Source of the DNA: JAKASV01 sp964595035
GTDB lineage: Bacteria > Babelota > Babeliae > Babelales > Vermiphilaceae
Reading direction: 5' to 3'
Length of the DNA stretch: 5,128 bases
NCBI GenBank assembly: GCA_964595035.1
Contig: CAZQNW010000057.1
Coordinates: forward strand, 1-5,128
Position 1 is the stretch's first letter. Each line of letters opens with the position of its first letter. The position numbers and the translations under genes are program-made. Positions 1 through 5,128 of the stretch are shown here, one piece after another. The notes beneath the pieces were generated by a model. The model saw only the letters and a program-made list of their open reading frames with translations, did no database searches and was not told where the DNA came from.

Positions 1-1
1 T

Positions 2-121
2 GAAGACAGTTTTGCTCAAATAGAATGGACAGAAACACAATGGCGGCTAACTCCATACATCTATACGCGCATTCCAGGAAAAATTCTCAGAAAAATGCGC
101 GCTTCTCATGAGCATCATTAA
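2..121 (+). CDS. C-terminal end of an unidentified protein (partial, 5' end outside window)
   Basis: An open frame enters from the left edge and runs 39 codons to a TAA at 119-121. The visible peptide begins EDSFAQIEWTET and ends KMRASHEHH. It is rich in aromatic, Arg and Thr residues (for example RLTPYIYTRIPGK) and reads like genuine protein, while the other two plus frames contain early stops. The basic, His-rich tail looks like a cytoplasmic C-terminus; there is no membrane segment. I do not recognise the family, and 39 residues are too few for a functional call. It ends 75 bp before the helicase gene on the same strand. A promoter-like element lies in that space, so the two genes may or may not be co-transcribed. 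Confidence 0.6.
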   Translation, partial: EDSFAQIEWTETQWRLTPYIYTRIPGKILRKMRASHEHH

Positions 122-140
122 TTAATTTTTCATTCTTTTC

Positions 141-149
141 TGGTATGAT
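141..149 (+). promoter_or_regulatory. Candidate extended -10 promoter for the helicase gene
   Basis: The sequence TGGTATGAT matches an extended -10 (TGn followed by TATGAT at 144-149, one mismatch to TATAAT). No good -35 is seen at the usual spacing, only AT-rich sequence around 121-127, which an extended -10 can tolerate. Transcription would start near 156 and leave a leader of about 40 nt before the ATG at 197. The match is by eye only, and AT-rich DNA yields such matches by chance. Confidence 0.35.
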
Positions 150-196
150 AAGTCTAGTATTTTACAAACATGTTCCTTTAACCTGCATATAAAGCT

Positions 197-2224
197 ATGG
201 AAAATCATAAACAAGACTTTACAGAATTTATCAAGACACAACTTAATCCTGAACAACAGCAAGCAGTTCTGATACATTCAGGACCTATTCTTGTCATAGC
301 CGGTGCAGGCTCAGGTAAAACACGTGTTATTACTGCCCGTATTGCAAATCTCATACTTAATGAAGGCGCAATTCCTTCGAGCATCATCGCACTTACTTTT
401 ACCAATAAAGCAGCACAAGAAATGCAACATCGTATAACTAATTTCTTAGGCAAGCTTCCTGAAATGCCGTTTATCGGTACATTTCACTCATATTGTTTAC
501 GCTTTTTAAAAACACATCAAGAACATTTGACCATTCCATTCTTTTCGATTCTTGATGAAGATGATCAACAAAAAATCATAACGGGTATCATTAAAAGAAA
601 TGGTCTTTCAAAAAAAGTTACCCCTAAACAAATTTCTTATCAGATATCTCTTATTAAAAATCAATCGATCAATCCTGAAAATACCGCAGAACTTCAACAT
701 AATCAGTTCATGTATGAAATTTATAAAGCCTATGAAGCTGAAAAGCGCGCCAGCAAATGTTATGATTTTGATGATCTGCTACTTGAAACAGTAAAGCTTC
801 TTAAAAAAAATGCGCCATTATTAGAACACGTTCATGCAACCATTGAACATGTCCTGGTTGATGAATATCAGGATACAAACTTAGTACAAAACGAACTTCT
901 TAAATTATTAACGCGTAAAGATTCGCAAGAGCTTGCTATAAAATCCATTTGTGTAGTTGGCGATGAAGACCAATCAATCTATTCATGGCGTGGCGCAACA
1001 GTTTCTAATATCCTGAATTTCAAGAAGGAATTTAAGGGAACAAGTATCATTAAAATTGAACAAAATTATCGTTCAGTGCAACCTATTCTTGAAGCTGCCA
1101 ATCAGGTAATTATACACAATGAACAACGTAACCCTAAAAATTTATGGTCAACACGTGAAGGCACAGACCGCGTTCTTGTACTTGCGTGTAACTCCGAATA
1201 CCAAGAAGCGGATGCTGTCTCTTCATTTTTAAAAACAGTTACAAAACATAAAACGCTTGAAACAGCTGCAGTATTATACCGAGCTCATTATCAATCACGA
1301 TCTATTGAAGAAGCATTAATAAAACGTTCAATTCCATATACTATTATCGGTGGCATTCAATTNNNNNNNNNNNNNNNNNNNNNNNNNNNNNNNNNNNNNN
1401 NNNNNNNNNNNNNNNNNNNNNNNNNNNNNNNNNNNNNNNNNNNNNNNNNNNNNNNNNNNNNNTATCTTAAAGACAACTTTGATGAGCAGGAAGCTGAAAC
1501 CAAAATAGAAAACGTTAAAGAATTAATGCAAGGTATTATTCATTTTGAAAGTTTACAGATAAGCACGGTTGGATTATTTCTTGACGAAGTTGCCCTTCTT
1601 CAGGAAAAAATACAGGAGTCAAAAAAAGAAAACAACCAAGCTGTTGTACTGATGACTTTGCATGCAGCAAAAGGACTTGAATTTGACAATGTCGCTATAG
1701 TAGGACTTAATGAAGATTTATTACCAAGCTCGCGCTCTGCAGCTGAACCTGACGGTCTTGAAGAAGAACGACGCTTGCTGTATGTCGGCATTACACGAGC
1801 ACGCGAACGTCTCGTTCTTAGTTATGCCCACAATCGTCATATGTATGGACAAATGGCAGAGTATATGCCGTCACGCTTTTTAAGAGAGATTCCTTCATCA
1901 TTATTTACACGTCATGACCTGGGATATATCTATACAGAACAACTGGATATGATTTTTTCTGATTGGCTTGGACAGACCAAGACTACACGACAACCCGTCA
2001 TAACGTACGGTACAACAATTCAGTACACAGCACCAATACAACCGACACAAAATTCCGAACAAAATTCATCATCGTGGAAAAAGAATCAACCGGTAACTCA
2101 TCCGCAGTTTGGCGTCGGCATAGTTCAAGACATCGAATTAAAGAAAAACGGAAAACTGTACATCACCGCAAACTTTAAATCTGGAACTAAAAAAATAGAG
2201 TCGTCATTTTTAAAACCGGTATAA
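197..2224 (+). CDS. uvrD/pcrA: UvrD/PcrA-type ATP-dependent 3'-5' DNA helicase (SF1A), interrupted by an assembly gap
   Basis: This is a cytoplasmic DNA helicase that unwinds duplex DNA 3' to 5' in nucleotide excision repair, mismatch repair and clearance of RecA filaments or stalled forks (family knowledge). The SF1A motifs appear in order: Q-motif LNPEQQQAV (16-24), Walker A AGAGSGKT (35-42), Ia ALTFTNKAA (65-73), GTFHS (94-98), Walker B VDEYQDTN (221-228), III VVGDEDQSIYSWRGA (253-267), IV EQNYRS (288-293), V TLHAAKGLEF (487-496) and VI EEERRLLYVGITRARERL (522-539). A Q/S/T-rich linker (about 595-632) leads to a C-terminal PcrA/UvrD Tudor-like domain (633-675, with HPQFGVGIV). The ATG at 197 puts the Q-motif at the usual distance from the N-terminus, but its Shine-Dalgarno is poor. 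Residues 389-422 are unknown because of 100 Ns. The frame is open on both sides, but the nominal 675 residues are probably too few. UvrD and PcrA cannot be separated with confidence. Confidence 0.95.
   Translation: MENHKQDFTEFIKTQLNPEQQQAVLIHSGPILVIAGAGSGKTRVITARIANLILNEGAIPSSIIALTFTNKAAQEMQHRITNFLGKLPEMPFIGTFHSYCLRFLKTHQEHLTIPFFSILDEDDQQKIITGIIKRNGLSKKVTPKQISYQISLIKNQSINPENTAELQHNQFMYEIYKAYEAEKRASKCYDFDDLLLETVKLLKKNAPLLEHVHATIEHVLVDEYQDTNLVQNELLKLLTRKDSQELAIKSICVVGDEDQSIYSWRGATVSNILNFKKEFKGTSIIKIEQNYRSVQPILEAANQVIIHNEQRNPKNLWSTREGTDRVLVLACNSEYQEADAVSSFLKTVTKHKTLETAAVLYRAHYQSRSIEEALIKRSIPYTIIGGIQXXXXXXXXXXXXXXXXXXXXXXXXXXXXXXXXXXYLKDNFDEQEAETKIENVKELMQGIIHFESLQISTVGLFLDEVALLQEKIQESKKENNQAVVLMTLHAAKGLEFDNVAIVGLNEDLLPSSRSAAEPDGLEEERRLLYVGITRARERLVLSYAHNRHMYGQMAEYMPSRFLREIPSSLFTRHDLGYIYTEQLDMIFSDWLGQTKTTRQPVITYGTTIQYTAPIQPTQNSEQNSSSWKKNQPVTHPQFGVGIVQDIELKKNGKLYITANFKSGTKKIESSFLKPV
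1363..1462. other. Assembly gap (100 Ns) inside the helicase gene
   Basis: Exactly 100 N characters join two contigs within the helicase gene. A round 100 is the conventional placeholder for a gap of unknown size. The left side stops after residues IIGGIQ, the conserved start of helicase domain 2A. The right side resumes in frame at YLKDNFDEQEAETKIEN, matching the region of E. coli UvrD just before its RIENLEEL segment. From memory of E. coli UvrD about 110 residues separate these landmarks, whereas 100 Ns allow only 33 to 34. The true gap is therefore probably near 330 nt. That the frame is kept across 100 Ns is coincidental. Confidence 0.95.
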
Positions 2225-2281
2225 TAAAGCTGGACTTTAAGACAATATCCATGTATGCTTTAACGTAAAAAATAAGCAAGA

Positions 2282-2290
2282 TAGTATAAG
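2282..2290 (+). promoter_or_regulatory. Weak candidate -10 region for the F-box/LRR gene
   Basis: The string TAGTATAAG contains two overlapping -10-like hexamers, TAGTAT (2282-2287) and TATAAG (2285-2290). A poor -35-like TTTAAC at 2259-2264 lies 17 nt upstream of the first. The leader would be about 45 nt. The 117-bp space after the helicase stop contains no convincing terminator: a short TGCTT/AAGCA inverted repeat near 2256-2278 has no T-run. Read-through from the helicase gene therefore remains possible. Confidence 0.22.
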
Positions 2291-2341
2291 CATGTAATGT
2301 AATTTGTTAACAATATACCATTGAAAGTTCTTCATTGAGCC

Positions 2342-3220
2342 ATGCTTACCAAACATATAAAGAATGCTCTACTCAGCATCTTCTTTGTCATGACGCCTTC
2401 AGTATTTTCCATGAAATACACCAATCCCGAAGATCCTCAAGAAAAATCTGCATTATGTCAGCTTCCTCAAAATGTTCTTTTCTTAATTGCTGAACACTTA
2501 ACTACTATGGAAAAAACCGAAGCTGATCGTGAAATGAGTCGTGGCAAAAATTTATGGAAAACCGTCAACATACTGGCAAGTACGTGTCAACTCTTAGATC
2601 GCAGAGTAAATGTATTAGGCTTAAAGATATCTATTAATGCCATTAATTCACGTGAAAGGGGAAAAGAATCCGTAGCATCATTTCTTTCAAAAGTTATTCA
2701 TGTAACTAATAGAATGATACATCGTGAAGGCTATAATCCCATTTATATACGCCTACCATTAAATTCTCTTGCCGATGATATGACAGCCTTTCAAAAATTT
2801 TTAGAAACATGCGCACAACACCCTATTGTCACACGGCTAAAAGGACTGGATTTATGGGCTAACGAACTTGAAGAAATGCCAGAAGCCATAACCCGACTTC
2901 ACAATTTAGAAGTACTTATTTTAGATGGTAATAGGTTAGGTGATAAAATTATCACACAAGTAAGTGCCTTGCATTCGTTAAAAATGTTGTATCTATGCTT
3001 AAACGGGATACAAAAACTAGATCCGGCTTTCGTCAAGTTAAAAAATTTACAGATACTTGTATTAACCCAAAACGACCTACAAAGCGATGCTCTTGCTGTA
3101 TTAAGTCAATTCGAAAATCTTGAAGAACTCGCTATATCTCGTAATTTCATATCGCAAGAAGAAATCATCAAAAGTTTCAAAAAATTGCCTCGCAACCTTG
3201 TATGCCAGCCTGACATTTAA
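2342..3220 (+). CDS. Secreted F-box-like / leucine-rich-repeat protein (putative host-interaction protein)
   Basis: The 292-residue protein opens with a likely Sec signal peptide: basic MLTKHIKN, hydrophobic core ALLSIFFVMTPSV, probable cleavage after VFS at residue 23. An F-box-like segment follows at about 41-90, starting LPQNVLFLIAEHL and closing with LW and ILASTCQLLDRRV, the Leu-Pro...Ile...Leu...Trp...Cys pattern of F-boxes. After a helical middle region come five leucine-rich repeats of 23-24 residues at about 166-283, each beginning LxxLxLxxN (LKGLDLWAN, LEVLILDGN, LKMLYLCLN, LQILVLTQN, LEELAISRN). In eukaryotes F-box/LRR proteins are substrate adaptors of SCF ubiquitin ligases, with the F-box binding Skp1 and the LRRs binding the target. 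Acting that way on a host is inference here. The start at 2342 gives the complete signal peptide; the next good alternative, Met24, would remove it. The Shine-Dalgarno is weak. The F-box call is less certain than the LRRs. Confidence 0.8.
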   Translation: MLTKHIKNALLSIFFVMTPSVFSMKYTNPEDPQEKSALCQLPQNVLFLIAEHLTTMEKTEADREMSRGKNLWKTVNILASTCQLLDRRVNVLGLKISINAINSRERGKESVASFLSKVIHVTNRMIHREGYNPIYIRLPLNSLADDMTAFQKFLETCAQHPIVTRLKGLDLWANELEEMPEAITRLHNLEVLILDGNRLGDKIITQVSALHSLKMLYLCLNGIQKLDPAFVKLKNLQILVLTQNDLQSDALAVLSQFENLEELAISRNFISQEEIIKSFKKLPRNLVCQPDI

Positions 3221-3286
3221 GCATTCTTTAGTCTGTATCGATATTTAATAGTCTGATATACTTGCTTCTTAAGTCAAAATTTTAAG

Positions 3287-3323
3287 GAGTCCCAATTTAG
3301 ATACATTCGTTAAATTGGGACTC
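3287..3323. terminator. Bidirectional terminator hairpin between convergent genes
   Basis: A perfect 13-bp inverted repeat (GAGTCCCAATTTA at 3287-3299 and its complement at 3311-3323) encloses an 11-nt loop. The stem can extend by a G-U and an A-U pair at its base. It lies 66 bp after the stop of the F-box/LRR gene and 23 bp after the stop of the phosphatase gene on the other strand. On the plus strand it is followed by TTCATTAAT. On the minus strand it is followed by CTTAAAATTTTGAC, which is somewhat T-rich. Neither side has a classic long U-tract, but position and symmetry fit a shared intrinsic terminator. Confidence 0.75.
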
Positions 3324-3346
3324 TTCATTAATATGTTCCGAGGTAT

Positions 3347-4711
3347 TTAGTCTTCTGGTAGGTATAGTATGAAGTCAACTTTATTATGGAGAAGTTCTTC
3401 ATCTGTTACTATTTTATCTCTATAAAGATACTGTAGTAATTTGGCATAGACGCCATAAATTCCATTGACCTCAGTATCATAATCGTCTAGGTCCTTAAAT
3501 CCTAGAATATTGTATAGATAATGTAATTTTGTTAAAAGGGCTGTTTTTAAACTCTTCTTATATTGGTTCATTGTATCGGAAGTTCGCTCATTAATATTTG
3601 TCTTGAGTATCCATGTTGCATGCTGAGTATTATAATTAAGAATCCCAAAGGAATCTTCTTTCAGACCAGCGAACCATAATCCTTCCGGGCAAGACATAAA
3701 CATGAATACATTGCCCTTACATGGGATTATTTCATTATTCTTGAGTACGTCCCAGTGACTTTCCTTAGATCCAGCCAAAGCCTTTAACTTAAGGATGCCG
3801 CCAGGCTGATGCTGATGACCGCGCATGAGGGCTGCAATGTTATATGCTGCTTCGTAAGCCAGGTTATTAAAATACTGGAATGTAGACCGTCTCGTTTCAT
3901 ATGTGCATCCCTGACGTGCTGGCATACCCTGTTTGCTAGTATCGGCAGTTAGATCTCCCCACATAAAACATTGAGTACTATTACCGGCATCCTTCGTAAT
4001 CAAGGTGTTGTCATGTTTGAGAGCATCTTGTAAGACCTGTCTAATAGAGGTAGTCGAGTCCCTAGCAATGCTGCCATGGCAAAACATAACGAAATCAACT
4101 TTGCCATCATCAGGTTTGCGAACTCCGAGGAATAAAGCTTGAGGCATTAAATCGTATGTAGCCTTTAGAGTATCCAAAATAGTAGAAATTGATTCTTTAT
4201 TTGTAATTGTGGTTTTAATGTCAGCTACAAAGCCATACGCGGTATTCATCGACACCTCTTCATGATTTCCACGCAAAATGAATACTTTTTCAGGATTTGC
4301 TTGCTTTAGTGCACATAGGATATTCCATACCTGAATTCCGTCCAGTCCACGATCAGTATAATCACCTGTAAATACTAAATAACAATCATTTGTTAACTCA
4401 AGAGAACCGCCCTTAAAATATCCTTTCGCTCTCATTTGTGCCAGATTATAACGGAGAGAATTAGCATCGCCATGAAGATCTCCTATGACAAGAACTGTGC
4501 TATTGTTTGGTATTACCTTAGCCTGTATTGGAGTAATCATGCCTGTAGCAGATCTGGCAAGTATTCCTTGCAGGATTGTCATATGTGATAAGAACTTATT
4601 GGGATCATTCAAGCTAGGGTCGGTTTCAATAATGGCATTAAGTAAGATGTTACTTGCCAAAAGCCCTAAGATTAAACATGTAAACACTGAATTTTTTGTA
4701 TTAATCATCAT
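3347..4711 (-). CDS. Secreted PPP-family serine/threonine protein phosphatase (eukaryote-like)
   Basis: This 454-residue metallophosphoesterase should hydrolyse phosphoserine/phosphothreonine using two metal ions. The PPP core motifs are present in order: GDLHGD (77-82), GDYTDRG (116-122), LRGNHE (146-151, the Ser/Thr phosphatase signature), a histidine in FCHGS (His212) and MRGHQH (His300). Predicted metal or phosphate ligands are Asp78, His80, Asp117, Arg121, Asn149, His150, His212 and His300. SMNTAYGF after GNHE, MWGD (250-253) and RQGCTY (266-271) match PP1/PP2A landmarks, making this a true PPP enzyme rather than a generic calcineurin-like esterase. Residues 1-26 form a signal peptide or anchor (Lys6, then hydrophobic VFTCLILGLLASNILLNA), so it likely acts outside the cytoplasm, perhaps on host proteins (inference). 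The roughly 75-residue C-terminal region (380-454) is helical-looking and unassigned. A strong AAGGA precedes tandem ATGs at 4711 and 4708; either may be used. Confidence 0.88.
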   Translation of the reverse strand: MMINTKNSVFTCLILGLLASNILLNAIIETDPSLNDPNKFLSHMTILQGILARSATGMITPIQAKVIPNNSTVLVIGDLHGDANSLRYNLAQMRAKGYFKGGSLELTNDCYLVFTGDYTDRGLDGIQVWNILCALKQANPEKVFILRGNHEEVSMNTAYGFVADIKTTITNKESISTILDTLKATYDLMPQALFLGVRKPDDGKVDFVMFCHGSIARDSTTSIRQVLQDALKHDNTLITKDAGNSTQCFMWGDLTADTSKQGMPARQGCTYETRRSTFQYFNNLAYEAAYNIAALMRGHQHQPGGILKLKALAGSKESHWDVLKNNEIIPCKGNVFMFMSCPEGLWFAGLKEDSFGILNYNTQHATWILKTNINERTSDTMNQYKKSLKTALLTKLHYLYNILGFKDLDDYDTEVNGIYGVYAKLLQYLYRDKIVTDEELLHNKVDFILYLPED

Positions 4712-4716
4712 ACTTT

Positions 4717-4721
4717 TCCTT
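4717..4721 (-). promoter_or_regulatory. Shine-Dalgarno (AAGGA) of the phosphatase gene
   Basis: On the minus strand AAGGA lies 5 nt before the first ATG (4711-4709) and 8 nt before an immediately adjacent second ATG (4708-4706). The 8-nt spacing is the more usual, so the protein may start at the second Met, one residue shorter. It is the clearest ribosome-binding site in the window and confirms the gene's start region. Confidence 0.7.
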
Positions 4722-4839
4722 ACTTTTAAAAATTGACTATATCGTTACAACATCACTCTTTATAACCACCATTTTATATATTTTTCATATTCCCCACTCC
4801 CTCTTGGTACATGTAAAAACAGGCAAGTTTATAGTTCTT

Positions 4840-4870
4840 AATTGTATACTAACAAAAATTAAATACAATT
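4840..4870. repeat. 8-bp inverted repeat overlapping the phosphatase promoter (possible operator)
   Basis: AATTGTAT (4840-4847) and its exact complement ATACAATT (4863-4870) are separated by 15 bp, so their centres are 23 bp apart. One arm abuts the candidate -35 and the other overlaps the candidate -10, the usual place for a repressor site. Half-sites this AT-rich can arise by chance and no regulator gene is seen in the window. Confidence 0.3.
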
Positions 4871-4876
4871 TGTCAA
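4846..4876 (-). promoter_or_regulatory. Candidate sigma-70-type promoter of the phosphatase gene
   Basis: Reading the minus strand, a perfect -35 hexamer TTGACA (4876-4871) is followed after 19 nt by TAGTAT (4851-4846, four of six matches to TATAAT). The spacer is slightly long. Transcription would begin near 4840, leaving a leader of about 130 nt before the start codon. The consensus -35 is the main support, and nothing better is seen closer to the gene. Confidence 0.4.
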
Positions 4877-5039
4877 TATAAATTAGCTAAAACGTACAAA
4901 AACCATTGAAAATAATAAAAATAACCTAAGTTGTGACCCTAAAAACATAGCCTGGTTACCCCATAAGCCACACCCTTTGCGCTTAGAGTTCTTTTTTCGA
5001 ATAGGCTGCACATGGATCTGCTTGTATTGCACAAGCCTC

Positions 5040-5128
5040 TCATGTCAGCTTTTCTAATACTGTTTGCCAAATAGTTTTATCTATGCGTAGCAGCCTTCTA
5101 TTAAATTGGCTCTTACTTAACATATTGG
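5040..5128 (-). pseudogene. Fragment of an IS982-like transposase, truncated by a stop (partial at window edge)
   Basis: Entering from the right edge on the minus strand, a frame reads 28 codons (from 5126) to a TGA at 5042-5040. It contains MLSKSQFNRRL followed by a Leu/Ile-rich stretch with TIWQTVLEKL. This resembles the conserved N-terminal segment of IS982-family transposases, which carry MLSKSRFNRRLHRI-like sequence about 50-70 residues from their start (recalled, not searched). Such enzymes need over 200 further residues including the DDE catalytic core. Here the frame stops at once, and the 330 bp to the next gene is too short and shows no core motif in any frame. I therefore read it as a decayed remnant. 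The rest lies beyond the window, and 28 residues leave real doubt about the family. Confidence 0.5.

Larger units (their letters stand above)
4712..5039. other. Intergenic region upstream of the phosphatase gene, no gene seen
   Basis: About 330 bp separate the phosphatase start from the stop of the transposase-like fragment. The part nearest the gene (4712-4876) holds the Shine-Dalgarno, candidate promoter and inverted repeat listed separately. From about 4877 to 5039 no frame on either strand gives a believable protein. On the minus strand the three frames contain stops and show no recognisable transposase motif, so this stretch may be decayed insertion-sequence DNA or unrelated spacer. A small perfect 6-bp hairpin (GCTTGT/ACAAGC, 5020-5036, 5-nt loop) lacks a T-run on either strand and is not called a terminator. 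No tRNA-like cloverleaf is seen. Confidence 0.5.

Noticed and set aside
205..453. 82-residue minus-strand open frame within the helicase gene
   Set aside because: It is antisense to the Walker A and motif Ia coding region of a clear helicase; Cys/Ala-rich composition is typical of a shadow frame.
1600..1791. 63-residue minus-strand open frame within the helicase gene
   Set aside because: It is antisense to helicase motifs V and VI, with no independent support.
1963..2178. 71-residue plus-strand open frame overlapping the helicase 3' end
   Set aside because: It is an out-of-frame reading of the Q/S/T-rich linker and C-terminal domain. The helicase frame is conserved there and the alternative product resembles nothing.
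3229..3255. Direct repeat TAGTCTG occurring twice, 20 bp apart, after the F-box/LRR gene
   Set aside because: Seven bases repeated only twice in a short AT-rich spacer has no clear significance, and the units are not part of a longer array.
4485..4736. 83-residue plus-strand open frame opposite the start of the phosphatase gene
   Set aside because: It lies antisense to the signal peptide and first catalytic motif of a well-supported gene. Its hydrophobic character mirrors the opposite strand, and no family is recognisable.
5020..5036. Small perfect hairpin GCTTGT-ATTGC-ACAAGC considered as a terminator or attachment site
   Set aside because: A 6-bp stem without an adjacent T-run on either strand is too weak to call.
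5012..5074. 20-codon plus-strand frame encoding a short hydrophobic peptide
   Set aside because: No Shine-Dalgarno or promoter is seen, it is very short, and it overlaps the transposase-like frame on the other strand. Chance is the simplest explanation.

Overview
The window looks like AT-rich bacterial chromosome from a host-associated lineage. Two neighbouring genes encode secreted-looking proteins with eukaryote-type folds: an F-box-like/leucine-rich-repeat protein and a PPP-family Ser/Thr phosphatase. Both sit next to an ordinary bacterial DNA-repair helicase. That mix fits intracellular bacteria of protists, with Candidatus Dependentiae (TM6/Babeliae) my first guess and Chlamydiae- or Amoebophilus-like bacteria as alternatives. 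The taxonomic call is inference; no marker gene here settles it.

Layout. Positions 2-121 (+) hold the last 39 codons of an unidentified gene. Positions 197-2224 (+) encode a UvrD/PcrA-type superfamily 1A helicase interrupted by exactly 100 Ns (1363-1462); comparison with family architecture suggests the true gap is roughly three times longer. Positions 2342-3220 (+) encode a 292-residue protein with a signal peptide, an F-box-like segment and five leucine-rich repeats. A perfect 13-bp hairpin (3287-3323) lies between this gene and the convergent gene at 3347-4711 (-), and probably terminates both. That minus-strand gene encodes a 454-residue signal-peptide-bearing PPP phosphatase with all core metal-binding motifs intact. 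Its upstream region (4712-5039) holds a Shine-Dalgarno, a candidate promoter and an inverted repeat overlapping that promoter, and is otherwise non-coding. The right edge (5040-5128, -) carries a short stretch resembling an IS982-type transposase ended by a stop codon, probably a decayed insertion-sequence remnant.

How the parts relate. The helicase is housekeeping. The F-box/LRR protein and the phosphatase are the accessory part: both appear to be exported, both use folds typical of eukaryotic ubiquitin or phosphorylation signalling, and they face each other across one terminator. They are reasonable candidates for host-interaction proteins, but nothing in the sequence proves translocation into a host. 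No CRISPR array, rRNA, tRNA or complete mobile element is visible.
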